DNA from: Rhodosorus marinus
Lineage: Eukaryota > Rhodophyta > Stylonematophyceae > Stylonematales > Stylonemataceae
Length of the DNA stretch: 64,000 nucleotides
Assembly: GCA_029953675.1 (NCBI GenBank)
Contig: JAMWBK010000004.1
Coordinates: 1,612,001 to 1,676,000, forward strand
Direction: 5' to 3'
The notes under the pieces: model-generated
Database searches by the model: none
Seen by the model: only the letters and a program-made list of their open reading frames with translations
What the model was told of the DNA's origin: nothing
Position numbers and translations under genes: made by a program
Shown here: positions 11,677 through 23,771 of the stretch, in pieces
How positions within the stretch are numbered: the first letter of the stretch is position 1
Layout: every line of letters begins with the position of its first letter

Positions 11677-14229
11677 ATGTCTGGATTCAGCGTAGCCCAC
11701 GATCGATCTGTGAGCCAGGATATCGGCTGTGTTCGATGGTGTAATGAGATCGATCTGGTGGCGATCGTAGTTGGGTCTGTAGAACTGCATGTGCATAGGT
11801 TGATGAGCTGGCAGCGGGTCGCGGCTCCAGAAAGATCATCATGCGAGATTAGTGCTGTGGAGTGGGGTCCAGGCGGACGGCTTCTTGCCTTTGGTGATGT
11901 TTCGGGAGCGATACGGATATTTAAGATTGAATCCGGGGATGTCGTTCTACCCAGTGTGAATATCTCCAGTGCGATTACTAGTTTGATGTGGATTATGCCA
12001 AAGTTTGCGGACTCTGAGCTTGACTGGGACTATACACAGTAAGGGAGAGCCGAAATCGCGGAGAATTTTCCATGCACAAGTCAATTTCTAACCGACCCAA
12101 ACCTTTTTATTCATACATTGACCCAGTGAACACGAGACGTCGGCTCTGAAAGCCAACGTGGAAACATTCGACGTGCTGGTTGTCGGAGATGAGACCGGAA
12201 GGTTGCAGATACGGTCGTTCAGGTACGACGACACAGAATCTAGGTTTTATACGAAGAATTAAGAACGAGAAACCGTCGTTCGGTTCTCGTAATGTGCTCC
12301 AAGTCCTTTCAACGACGCCAACGCGCACGAGTCTCTGGAAGAGAACCTTTTTCCGCTTCGCTTGTTCTTCTATACCTGAGGAAAACGGGGCTAGTGAACA
12401 TCGTTCAGTTTTACGATAGCGTAGAACCCTCAACCTTGGTCAAGCTTAGGTTTATCTCAGCTAAAGAGCAAGCCTGGCGGTTAGGCGAACTCTACGAGAA
12501 CGTATCGGATTGATTGCTCGATCAGTAGCATCTCTGCGTGGGCCTTAAGGGTTGAAAATCTTTTTACGACGGAGGGGTTTGTTAGTATTGAAATTGCTCT
12601 TTCTCGCTACCTAATTGCAGCGGACGTTTCCACTTATGGGACTTGGAGGTATTTCATGACTCCCCTGTGTCGTCCTTGAGGTACCGTCCGGACCTGACAG
12701 AGCTTGGAGTTGTCAGCGAGCAAGCCCGGATGTGTAAGACGATCGATACTCGAGTAATGGCGGACTTCCGAAACGAATTGAAGAAGATTGGGTGTGAGGC
12801 AGTGACGCTCGTCGAACTGACCAAGAAAGCGAAGAACGCGCTTGAAGGAGGCTACCGCTTCGCGAAGAGCGCGAGCGAATTGTACGAACACATCAATCCC
12901 TTGGAGAAGATACTCGAAGACTATGATGAGGTTGGTACTCCGCTCCTCCTCATACAGAGGAAACCACCCACTTTGTGTCTCACTCTCCCGGTACCACCGT
13001 GCCTCTCTCTTGTCTCCGCTAGGAGTCTTCAGCGATCGATGTGCTGAGGATAGCTGCGGCTGGCGGCATCGTTTCCCCAGCACTGAAACATTTTTTTGAG
13101 AAGGAACTATCTATAGGGGCCCTGACAAAGTTTCTGCGGACATTGAACAGCCAATTCACTGAAGCAAGCGAGAAGTTGAGAGAGGATCTGATGAATTGCG
13201 CGGAAGATATCATCTATCGAGCCTCGTATCTCACGGGCCTCGCCACCCTGAAACGATTCGAAGGATTTCTGGTCTCCGCTCTCATCAACTTGCTGCTGGA
13301 GCAAGGTTCTGAGCTTTTGAACTCTACCTACGAAGCGAATTTGCTGCTCTCCAAGTCGTGGAACCGATGCGAAAACTTCTGCCGTTTCCTAGAGAGAAGG
13401 GGCCCGCGTCCTGATGGAGAAACGCAAGACGAGCTTCATGTAGATGATGACGAAGTGTTGGGATTCCTGGACAAGGGAATCACGCAGGACGATGACTTCG
13501 ACGAGTTCCTTGGGAACAATCTGGAACCCTTGGTTGAGAGTATCTCCTCCACAATCGACCGAATCTTCGGAAAAGTTTCTTCCGTCCTCAACCGCAGCAT
13601 AGTGATGAGGGGTACAGAGCAAATGGGCGACAGTATGCAGCCGCTGCAACATAGCGCTAGCTGTAGAGAAGTAAGTTTCGTTCCTCCAAGAAGCAGACCC
13701 AGACGGAAGTTCTTGCCTCCTCATCCAGCTACTCTGCACACGTTAGGATGGGACGATAGAAGTTGCTCTGTTGGAGGGTTCGGCGATCAAGAGAATCCAT
13801 CCTAGTGTTGAACGAGGTACAGACGTGGGGCGCAACGACTGGAGCCCTTCTACTAGTGGTTTCAGAATCCAAAGCATAGCACACTACAGACAAGGGAGAC
13901 TAGTATTTCTGGGCTCGTCGGATAAGACCCTAAGTGGCAATCTGAGAGAAATAGCTCTGGCCGTTTGCGAAGAGTCTGTGGAGACAATTCCTTGGTGTTC
14001 ACGGTTAAGAGTGAAAAGTGGGACCCCAGTCTCGCTGCACGTGAGTGTAGGCCGAGGGCTCGCAAGGTAGGGAGCTGTAGTGGAGAACGATCCTGGCCCT
14101 CCAAGAAGGAGGAGGAGCCGCTTACTAATCACTCGAAATCTTGGACATTTCAGCCTCGTAATAGGGAAGCGCAGGTTTTTAACGTACGACTTGGAGGACT
14201 TGATAGAATCTGATGCCGCTTCCAGCTGA
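11677..14229 (+). CDS. APC4: Anaphase-promoting complex subunit 4
   Basis: Seven exons, 11677-12038, 12127-12222, 12342-12449, 12621-12930, 13023-13670, 13747-14066 and 14154-14229, keep frame throughout and give 639 aa. APC4 is a platform subunit of the APC/C ubiquitin ligase that drives mitotic exit. The N-terminal WD40 part is visible as IDLVAIVVGSVELHVHRL, then WQR, SAVEWGPGGRLLAFGDVSGAIRIF and later GRFHLWDLEVF. The middle (exons 4-5) is the long helical APC4 domain, with LLEQGSELLNSTYEANLLLS and CRFLERRG, followed by an acidic segment. The C-terminal exon ends in LVIGKRRFLTYDLEDL, typical of the last beta strand of the propeller. The third exon has the least certain start. The protein is shorter than animal and plant APC4. 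Confidence 0.85.
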
Positions 14230-15008
14230 AGGAAGTATCTGCCAACTTTGACTTTTTTTTTTCAACCGGATCTATGCTGCCGTCCGGCGGATGAGCCGGA
14301 GCGAGTATTTCGTTCTATCTCTCACCCATAGGAATCAATTTTTAGATGTATTATACCTCGCGAGAGCTCTCAATTCCGACGAGATTCTCCGTAGAGATCG
14401 GTTCTGTGGTGCTGTGGCAGTGGCCTAAGTGTCAGGAAGCTAAAATACTTAGCACCAAGCTTTTAGCAGTACTGCAAATAACAGCGAATAATTATGGTGC
14501 GGCCCTCCATGGAAACGACGGGGAGTAAACATCGGTGCCCACTGTAGCTCTCCTCTAAAAGTTTCCATGTGGCTATCTGTGGTCGCCGCAACACGAACAA
14601 CCAACAAACACAATCGAAATACTGATATCATTCAGTAGACAGGATGAGACTCTTACCAACGCTCAGACACTCCAGTCAAGTATGGCACGTTGGTTTAGAT
14701 CTCTTCTTATGCGTGGTAGATCGCTTCATGGACTCTATAGATCCTCTTTCGCTGAGCGAGCGCCTCTTGCACCAAGTGTGAGGTCCTATCCCCTCTCCTT
14801 TGAAGTCGGATGGCTCTGCCAGTGTGCTTGAAGGGTTCAGCATAAAATGAGGATATGGAAAACATCCAGGTACTCATCCAATGCCAGGAATTGACTTTGG
14901 TTAACTATATCTGCGAAAACCATACCTCTGCAATGTAGGCTTCAAAATTCATGTTCTGAAGAATAATTTTCATTATATATTTTTGAAAAAAATTACCTCT
15001 TGTCATGA
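14230..15008. other. Intergenic, no gene seen
   Basis: Nothing supportable between the APC4 stop codon and the tRNA. The last 60 bases before the tRNA are A/T-rich. Confidence 0.6.
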
Positions 15009-15080
15009 GCGGTTTTAGCTCAGTGGTTAGAGCGTCTGCTTTACACGCAGAAGGTCGGGAGTTCGATCCTCCCAAACCGT
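15009..15080 (+). tRNA. tRNA-Val (anticodon UAC)
   Basis: A 72-nt cloverleaf. Acceptor arms GCGGTTT and AAACCGT pair, with a G-U at the first position. The D arm is TAGCTCAGTGGTTAGAGC, the anticodon stem TCTGC/GCAGA holds loop TTTACAC (anticodon TAC), and the T arm is GGGAGTTCGATCCTCCC with the conserved GTTCGATCC. Box A and box B internal promoters fall inside. No intron, and no encoded CCA, as usual in eukaryotes. Confidence 0.95.
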
Positions 15081-15081
15081 A

Positions 15082-15087
15082 TTTTTT
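15082..15087 (+). terminator. Pol III oligo-T terminator of tRNA-Val
   Basis: Six T residues one base after the tRNA 3' end, the standard RNA polymerase III stop. Confidence 0.8.
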
Positions 15088-15380
15088 GCCGGTAGCTGAG
15101 TGGGGTGCCCTATTACGGCGACTATGAAACAGAAACGGTTTTCAAACTATTGGAGGTCTTTTTGGAGAGAGTTTTCTTCTGCAGAAGCGGTTCTGCTATT
15201 CTTCTGCACAAGCTGTTCCGCTAGAGTGAGAGATGAGAGATACAGTTGACGCAGTGCTAAGAGGACGGAACAGGACCTCAGTTCCGTTGCAAGACAGGGG
15301 GTCATATGTTCAACGTTAAATACTTTGTTTGCATCAAAAGCCTTTATCCAGTCTGCTGCAAAATCTAAACTACAACCTTA

Positions 15381-16179
15381 TCAAGGTGCGTGCGTCCGCG
15401 CCCGACCTCTTTGACCAGCTGGGTTTCTCCTTGCGTGGATTGGTTCCCGTCCACTAGACGAGGTCGGACTATGTAGTCCTTCGGCAACTATTTCCAGTGC
15501 CTTCTGGAGGAGTTCGTCAACTTTCTGGGCAGAGCTATCGTCCAAGTTTCTCGTATGCAAGTAGTGTTGAAGCTTTCGTACTTTGTAATGAACTCCTCCT
15601 TCAGGTTCCCCCTCCTCCTTCTCTACCTCAGTCGACTCTCCTCTGGACTCGTTCGGCTTTTCTGGCGCCACTTGGTTGCGCGTGAGACTCAACGAGTTGA
15701 GTGGATGCGTATGATTTAGAGAATAGACGACCTTGATCCGATTCACATCTATCACAGTATGAAAGTGAGCGTTAGCACCAGCCTGGAAATTGAGGATACT
15801 TGTTGAGAGGTCTTCTAGATCCGTACCCTTTAAGTAACATAGATAAATGAATGCTTTACATTGCGTTGTACGTATAATATCTCTCCGCCCTGGGGCAGGC
15901 CGGTTTGCATTCTTTCCACCCCTAAACGCGAATAGCAGAAAGGTCAGCCTGGTGGTCACCGTAGGCTAAACCGCGTTCTCCTTACCAATTACACGCAAAT
16001 CTCACTCTTCTCTGAACGCCGCCCTTTCGCAGAGGCGAGTAGAGGTCAACCGACCTTCTGGTGAACGAGATCCCGTCTTCGTGCTCATGTGCTTTTCTCC
16101 AACGCTCGAATTCCTCTATTGAGGAAACAAGAAACGAGTTTCTTTCCATAAATTGTATTTCATCTCTTCTCAGTGGCAT
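15381..16179 (-). CDS. FAR1/ZSWIM-like zinc-finger protein
   Basis: Two exons, 16179-15986 and 15921-15381, joined in phase 2 (GTAAGG donor, GTTTAG acceptor), give about 244 aa. The arrangement resembles the WRKY-GCM1-type DNA-binding domain of FAR1, ZSWIM and Mutator-like transposases: an N-terminal FERWRKAHEHEDGISF segment, a basic strand, then RVRFACNWGGKN, TTQCKAFIYLCY, and a closing NHTHPLN where the family has HNHPL. Likely zinc ligands are the two Cys (FAC, TQC) and the two His of NHTH, though the Cys-to-His spacing is longer than usual. The C-terminus holds an acidic linker and an amphipathic helix but no transposase catalytic core, so it may be a domesticated or truncated element gene. 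Another in-frame ATG lies at 16242. Confidence 0.55.
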
Positions 16180-19100
16180 AGCACCCCGCCCTGCACCTTC
16201 ACCACTGGGCCGAAATAGTTTCCAACATCTATATATATACATGGAGCGCAGGGATTTCTACCAATATCCGGCATATTGGGAGTTGTATTTGTGTTCCGTC
16301 GGAGCGGGACGAATGGAATTGTCCGGGACCTAAACAAGTTGATGATAAAGCAAGGGGAACTGTTCTCCAAACCCGCGAAGGGGATGGGTGATGAATTCTT
16401 TCCTCAGTTCACTGGCAACTGAGCAGCTTACAAGAGCACCAAGAATAGCTTCTTGCTCGTCGAAAAGAGCTGAAACCAGTACTCGGGCGGTCGATCTCCT
16501 TGTTGAGCATGAAGGAAAGCTAAAAACTGCTCGCTAGGTGCCTAGTCAGACCAGGTGTACGTGTTTCCACTTTAAAAGTCCTGTCAGGCGCTGCCCGTCA
16601 GTACTGGGCTGCCAAGTCCACCAGTCTAGTTGCGGAAAAGAAGCCGGTTCCAGCCCTTTGGAAACAGAAACAAGATCTCAATGAAACTCTGGACTCCTCC
16701 ACAATGTCTCTACTCTACTTCACCCCCTCCTCTGTATCCGTGCTTTCTGTCACAGCGCAGTTCACTCACATAGCCCACAACAACCCTGACCGCTCCCAAT
16801 CGAAACGTGTTTACGAAAACGCTGGTAGGCCCTCTACAAAAGAAAAAACCGTTGCAAAGAGCAAAACATACTAAAATAAAAGAAAATACCCACAAACAAA
16901 TTCCTTTGTAGGTAAGAATTATTACATTTCAAGGAAACGCATTCTCAACTACGAAGAGGGGTTATATTGCTCTAGTGTACGTTTAAAAGCTGAATTTGAG
17001 GTAATTTACTCAGAATAATACGTTTATCTATTCTCTATATAGGGGTAGACCACAGCTGTTCTTTATTGATTGGACGAAATTCACCAATCGTATCCAACCG
17101 AAATTGGGAGAACTTGCTCGATTGGTGAAAGTATTATTTTAAATAGTTTTATACACCAAGTTGTTTTCTTGAAAAGGGTTAAGTTCTGAGCAGTTGAGCG
17201 AGAACGGGACATTGGAATCGTAAGCCAAGAAAAAAAAAGAATTTAGATGGGATACGTCAGTATGTCGATTCATTGTTTTTTCCCAGTTTTTTCTGTGGTA
17301 GTTGACAGATCGTTCCATAGGTTGAAAAAGATATTTACCCCCAGGGGGGGGGAGGTGGGAATTGGGCGGTATGGTTAGAAATTGTACCGAATACGTACAC
17401 ATGATTTGGTCAGATATTTTGGTAGTTGATGGAGATGTGGGAAAGGCAACTGCTTATGAGAAAGAGCGTTGTCGAAAGGTTGTACCAGAATTTCCACAAA
17501 CGTCCGAGAAAAAGAAGGGAGGGGAGGAGCGCGGAGAGGGGGGGGAGAGGTGGATGAGCAGAGGTGTTATTGTATTTTGTTACTTTTTCAATGAAGCTGG
17601 ACCTTTTTATTTTCCATGGACAGAAGGAAGGTTTCTTCTCCACGCTGAACCTGGGGTTTTTTTCTATTTCGTGGTGTGGAAGAGAGAACCCGCCTGGGTT
17701 GTTCATGGGGCAGAGTCCATGGGGCGCTGATGTCAGCTTGCGGCGGCTCTGAGCTTTTCGTGTTACGCCCAATGAACAACGAACGCATTGTGTGTTTTAA
17801 GCGTGTTTCGTGCTCTTCAGTAGTCTCCTAGGCTCTCTGCGTAGTGGTTCTCTTGCTGTAGTGGGGTGCGATACCCACAGGTTAACATGAGTCGACTCAT
17901 GTACCAATCAAAAATTCCATTCTTCTTGAGATCGATTTTTCAACAAAGAAAAAGATTTAAATCCTCCGCGCAGAAAAAAGAAAAAAAAAAGGGGTCAAAA
18001 TCAGTCAATGTGTTTTTGGGTAATTTAAGCAGAATACTACGTTTGTCTATTCCCTAGGGCACGATAGCTTCAAATTTATTATCGAATAACTATTGTTCAC
18101 ATATTCATTTTGAAATATTTACTTCCCTCTCTCTGTCCAATCATTAAGAGCTGTAGCACGGTAGGCCTTAATATATTGAAAAACAATCTCTCATCAGACA
18201 CAATCAATGAAGAACTATACCCTCGTCCATCCCTCAACCCATTCGAGACGGAGGGTTAGTAAAATAATCTATAAAACAGAATATACGTCAGTGCGCCGTG
18301 TAAATTGAGGTTCGCAACCCTCCTGGAAAGGAATACGGAAGGAAATGGCGAGTGGATTCAAACTCCCCAGTACAATAATCACGCCTATTTTTTCTGATAC
18401 TTTCATGATAAGTATTGTTTATATATTTCGTCTATTCATTTGTGTTTGCCGAAAATTATTCTCAATGAATGAAGTTGTTTGATTGAAGCCCTTATTCTCT
18501 ATGAGAGTTGGACAAAACGAAGAGAATGGGCGTTCAGGACTCGTTCTCGTTAGAAGACTACACAGTATAAAAACTCAGTGAAGAGAGAAAAGGCGAGTGA
18601 GGCGCAATCTTCGAAGCCCAACTGCGCTTGAACTCTCAACGAACCCGAAGATCTCGAGGACAAGCGGAACAAACCCGCGAGACATCGCCAAGTGCAGAGG
18701 CGGTCGTATCCATAAGGGCTTCCTGCTACACGGGCTCATTGGGGCGGCGCATGATTCGAGAAGCAGCACTACTTCGCTCGGAATGCACGGATTTCTTTGT
18801 TCTCAAAATCGCTGGAAACTCTTACAGGCCCATTATAATTGTGGTGCTTTTTACGAAAATAGCCTTCAGCATACGCAGGGCGTAATGCGAACTAAGTCCC
18901 AAGAATAAAACGTTCAAGTCAAGGCGGCGGTGGCGAGCCCCGGTTAGGATACTGTTAGAATATCGCCATAGAGCGACATTGAACCGGGGTAGGTACAAGA
19001 TACTAGGCAGGACAGCTAGAAAAAACATTTGCGCGGCCACTCCAAGCTTGACTCTTCAACATGGCCGCAGCTTCCCACAAGGTACAACTGGCTCAGGCAA

Positions 19101-19232
19101 CAAGGCACACTGGTCAGATAGATGCTGTCTTCCTCAGACACTTAATTTCATCTGTTTAGCACCTCACAACGTTGTTAAATATACAGGAGAGGAGCGACGG
19201 AGGTGACTGGTGCGAAAGGATATCTGGCTGAC
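16180..19232. other. Gene-poor intergenic stretch
   Basis: About 3 kb. Short frames only. G/A-rich tracts at 17341-17355 and 17510-17550, A-rich runs near 17975-17990. The plus-strand frame at 17362-17730 and its opposite at 17410-17772 are simple-sequence driven. No gene supported. Confidence 0.55.
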
Positions 19233-19460
19233 CTACCAATAGGGGCTTCCCTGCTCTTCATTGGGAAGAAGATCGGAATCCTTCACATGTGTGTAGACTA
19301 CTGGGGCATAAATAAATCCCTTCGCTAACAGATCCACGATCTGCGTTTCGAATTCCCGTCGTTCTCGAGGAGACAACCGGCATGGAGCCTTGAGGACGGG
19401 CTTGGCATTGCCTATTTCGATCGCGGCATCAAAGCTCCGCTGTGGAGCCCTGGAGGCCAA
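19233..19460 (-). pseudogene. Ty3-type reverse transcriptase relic
   Basis: The minus-strand reading contains DAAIEIGNAKPVLKAPCRLSP, then RREFETQIVDLLAKGFIYAPVV. This is the typical entry into a Ty3/gypsy reverse transcriptase, where a PYRLSP block is followed by a dLLxKGFI block and then APVVFVKKKDG. The SPWG-like bases between GFI and APVV are missing and the frame stops soon after, so this is a decayed fragment. No LTRs were seen around it. Open but broken frames upstream on the same strand, up to about 19980, may be older remains of the same element. Confidence 0.6.
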
Positions 19461-21183
19461 GGGGCCGGCACTCGCACCTCGAGGGGTACCGCATTAAAAA
19501 ATACGTGTATAAAAAACAAAAGAACAGGAGAGCATTAAAAAGGCTGCGTCCTCCTCGTCAACAACAGAAGTTTTCTCCCGAGCATGGCGGAGTACTTCAA
19601 CCAGTTCAGCGTCTTCCGCGTCACGGTGGAAGTCTTTCCGCCCACCCAGAGCCTCCTAGATCCACTTCTTCAACATCCCATCCGCCTCGGGGTTCTTCTA
19701 CCAGAGGCATTGTATGCGATGTTGCCAGTCCGCGTGGACCCACACACTTCACGGAGACGCAAACTACTACCTCCGAAACGCTCACCTTCTTATCCAGTTG
19801 ACCAAACTGCCTCGCGTTACTTGCCGTCTCGAATGGAGAGCTTGGTGCTACTTCTCGAATCAGGTCCCATCACACGGAGCTTGCGTAGAGGGCGTTCGGA
19901 ATGTGCAGCCTCCAATCTGCGGTGTCACACCTTGTTCCGCTTCTGCTCGAGGTCTTTGGGTTGATTGAGAGTTCAGGTGCAGCATGGATTCAGGACTGTT
20001 TTCGCGATCGCGATTAGGCTCACTCGCGTTTACTTTTTTCCTTGTGTTTTATGCTGTGGCGTTCTATGGTCACCTTGGTCTTGGATGCCGTTTCTCGGTT
20101 TGGCGAAGCTTCATCCTCCGAGGGTTGTTGCCTCTGAATAATCGAAGCGCGACTTATTCGAGTAGTACGTCACTTCCGTTGCAGAATCGCAGTATTACAA
20201 GGCAAAAAGTGGAATCTTCGGGACACCTCCCTTCTGTAAGAGCAGGTCCATAGGGATGTATTCCTCGTGGATCGGACCTAAACCAACCAAGAAAGTGAAC
20301 ACACCTCCGTGTTCTTCGCGCGATGCTCCTGAACCAGTGGAGTTGCAATACGGGGGACGTTTCCGTACTATGCCTCTATTAAACCACTTCAGGTCTTTTA
20401 AATCGCGTAGAGGCTAAGCTGGAACGGTATTCCAACCTGCACCAAGTGTAGGAGACTCTCGGGTCGGTTTGGTGCAAACGAGTCAAACTTAGCCGCAATA
20501 TGGGTTTTCATAGAATTCCGGGTACGAAGTTTGAGGGGATGCTCATTACATCTAACAGAAGCACTATCGTCTGTAACAAGCCAGGGCATGAACAACTAGC
20601 CCCCTACTCTGGACCCAAACCGGCAAACTAGTGTTGGATCAACAATCCATATTTTTCACAAAATTCAACAACTGAGACGCAATTATGAGTGACCACCATC
20701 CAAATATTTACCCAATACAATGTGTCCAACCCCCAAAATCAAAACAATATCCACTCCTTCATCAAACGCACATTTTCATTCGTCTTCTTGTCATCCAGCT
20801 CTCCTTTTTAATTTACTATTCAACTACAAGAATTCCAGTATTCACTTTTTTTTTGAAAATCCTGCAAAATGATTGTTTTACGATTTTCTTGACGTTTAAG
20901 AATTTACCTAGTTTTTCAGCTTCTAAGTATGAAATTGAATTTTGCTTGTTTATGGAGGCTCTAGAGAGCTCGAAATGAAGGGTTGATTGAAAGCTGGGAA
21001 TTTGGAGGTCATTTTGAGGCGATTGGATTAATGCACGATTCCGATGCGTTCGGGGAGTGTGGAGTGGGAGATGGAAGTAAGAGGAGGTTTCTGGTTGGGA
21101 ATGGATGGATTTTGAAGAAGCAGAGATGTTTGAGGTCCGCCATATAGTTATTTGATCTCTGATTTTTGATTAATCAACGAGAA
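19461..21183. other. Intergenic, possible retroelement remains then AT-rich promoter region
   Basis: 19461-19980 may belong to the Ty3-like relic. 20640-21000 is A/T-rich and probably promoter of the PPR gene. No intact gene recognised. Confidence 0.45.
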
Positions 21184-23145
21184 ATGGCGGGGACTTGGCG
21201 CGCCGTTGAGTCCCTGCGAAAGGCCTTCGACGTGGCGGTGAGACGGGGCCGGCTGGACTTGCTGAGATCGGTTTGCTGCAAAGGAGAAAAGCATTTATCT
21301 GATCACGTACGTACGGCGATTCCGGAACCAAGACAAGCCGAGCATTGGCACCTTGAGGCTTTGGCCTATTACTGGACGGGAGATAGGCAGAGGCTCTTTT
21401 TCGTTTTAAAGGAGATGAGGTCTTGCGGAGTAATGCCTCCGGAGAGTGCTTATGCAAGTTTGATTGAGATCTCGCTTGAAGGACGTCAGGTGAGAGTTGC
21501 GATCAATAAGGATCTCGTTCCTTTAAATACCACCAGCTGAGCGAATATTTTCGACTTCTCTGATGGGTCATACTATAGGCTAACATGGCGCAAGCTACAC
21601 TAGTCGAAGCCCTTCGGGCCGGGTACACGATGAAAGAGGCTGCTTGCGAAGAAGTTTTCAAAATTTGTCTCCACTCGGGGAGCTACCCAGGATGTCGTGC
21701 AATATACGAAGCACTGCGAGAAAACGAAGTGTTTATCGAGAGCGTGTACAGAAAAATTGTGTGGTTGTCAGGAAAGTATGGAGATTTGAGATTAGCAAAG
21801 GATTCGTTCGCGGAATTGAACGCACGTGGGATCGACGGTGATGAAGAAATGTATATAGCTCTCATTCTCGCTTTTGCCAGGCAAAACGACTTTGTTAACG
21901 CCTTCGCAGCTTTCGATGAGATGCGGTAAGCAAATTGTAGAGTTTGGAGGAAACTGGCTTCTCGTCTTGTTTTGTACGCTGACTGAGCTCTTCGACTTTT
22001 ATGCTGCTCGCTTTCTACAGATTGAAAAGGATCGAACCCTCAGCTCGAACTTGGCATACTATGATTGAAGTCCAGTCTCGGGTTGGTAATATGGATTCGA
22101 TGACAGCTCTGTATGAGGAGGCACTTCGGAGCAAGGTAAAAAGTTTGTATTCTTTGATAGAGGTGCACAACGCATACTTGACTGGGGTTTACAGATGCAC
22201 TGCGGATACGAGGCTGATGGAGAAGGCTTTTAACGATATTTCGGAGAAGTATGGACTTGAGCCCAATAGGAGCAGCTATTCAATAATGATCAAGGCCTAT
22301 GTGCGAAGCCGGGAATATCAACAAGCTAAGGAGGTAGGATTGAACGCCGAGGACGTCTGCTTTCGAGTTGAATGGAACCCTTTCGTGCGCTTAAGCTTTA
22401 TTTTCTTTTGGCCTCAGGCGCTTTTGCGTTGCGTTGAAGCGGGTATTGAGCCAAACTATCACATGAGCACGACTTTGCTAAGCATGTACGGGCGTGCTGG
22501 AGACGTGCGTGCAGCAGAAGAGCTTTTTGCTGGACTCCGCGAAAGCAGGGTGAAGTTGAATAGCTTTCATTATTCGACGATGATCGGTCTATTGCGAAGA
22601 CATGGGGAAGTTGCCAAGGCCATGGAGCTTGTCAACAGCTTGAACCTGATGCAGATTCCTAAGGACGAAATGCTCAGCGCGTCGATCATTGACCTGCACG
22701 GAAATAATTCGAGGCTCTCCTCGGCAGTGGAGGTTTTCCAAGAGGCTCCAGTTCGCACGGTTGTCATCTACGAAGCGATTATGAGAGCTTGTATCGAGGC
22801 TGGAGACTATGAACAAGGAAGCAAATTTTTTACGGAAATGGTCAGCAAGAACATTGAGCCGAGGAAGCACACGTACCACTTGGTACGTTGAACAGTCGAT
22901 GATGCCTCTCCATCCCGTGCAAAGGTTCCTAATTCTAAAACTTGTGTTGATAATAGGGGCTCAAACTTGCTCGAGAAACTGAGGACGTGGAGTTCCGCAA
23001 CTACTTGTCGCGAGGTATTGGTGTTCTGGTTGAAGACGCAACGGCGCCAGTAAGACATGCGCAAGATGCGTCAAAGGCATCCAGGATGGTTTTTCATGAT
23101 GCCCTTGGACCCCGAACGAGCAAGATGCTGAACATTGGATCCTAG
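21184..23145 (+). CDS. Pentatricopeptide repeat (PPR) protein
   Basis: Exons 21184-21489, 21579-21925, 22021-22333, 22418-22882 and 22957-23145 join in frame to 539 aa. PPR proteins bind organellar RNA in a sequence-specific way and act in editing, splicing, stability or translation. Repeats of about 35 residues are clear, for example SSYSIMIKAYVRSREYQQAK, STTLLSMYGRAGDVRAAEEL, and FHYSTMIGLLRRHGEVAKAM, each a helix pair followed by a loop with the next unit starting after a Pro-Asn or similar turn. The repeat at about residues 245-285 is longer than normal and reads through without an intron; a short unrecognised intron there is possible. No DYW or SMR domain at the C-terminus, so it is a P-type protein. 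Target organelle not obvious from the N-terminus. Confidence 0.85.
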
Positions 23146-23771
23146 TTAACTGAGAAAAATTGCAACTAACTCGAGGGAGGACCTCGGAAACCTGAAACCC
23201 CGCACAGAAGTGGCGATCCTTTTTATTACATCATTTCTTTATTACAATCATATATTGATTGGATCGGGCCTAGAACACATCGAATAATTGGACCAAATAG
23301 TTCTATTCCGGCCAATCATCATATACTGGATCCTATAGTTGACCAATTAAAAATTACTGAATCTATTTATTTTTGTATTTCAACCTAAAAGAAGTTTATG
23401 GACGATTAACAAGTCCGGGCTTTTTTTAGCATGTGCTGATTGGAGCTTTAGTATATATTTGTGATTAAAAAAGACCTTTTTGGTACCGAGAGTGTAAGCA
23501 ATAGGTCAACGACGGTGGTAAGTCATTTTTTGACATTGTGAGAACCAAGCGGACGAGCGGGATGGATAGCAGCAGACTCGATAGCATTGAAGAGCGTAGG
23601 CCTTTTGCTTTTATGATTTCTGTACATTAAGAAAGGACAGTGTTATCTGCTTGAAGGGATTCTGTCTGCGAAGGGTACTCATGAAATTTTTGTTGAGGGG
23701 GTAGTTTGGTTTTCGGTGCTGATGAAAGTGTAGAAGGATCGGGGGGGTTCTTTGTGCTGAGAAATCCGTCT
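23146..23771. other. Intergenic, AT-rich
   Basis: About 630 bases between the PPR stop codon and the RRP12 start; A/T-rich, presumably terminator and promoter. No gene. Confidence 0.6.

Noticed and set aside
17362-17772. Opposing open frames of about 120 codons
   Set aside because: Driven by G/A-rich simple sequence; no motif, no splice context.
22136-22195. Short intron inside the PPR gene at a GTAAAA donor
   Set aside because: The stretch stays in frame without stops and PPR helices can be followed through it, and no acceptor gives the right phase.
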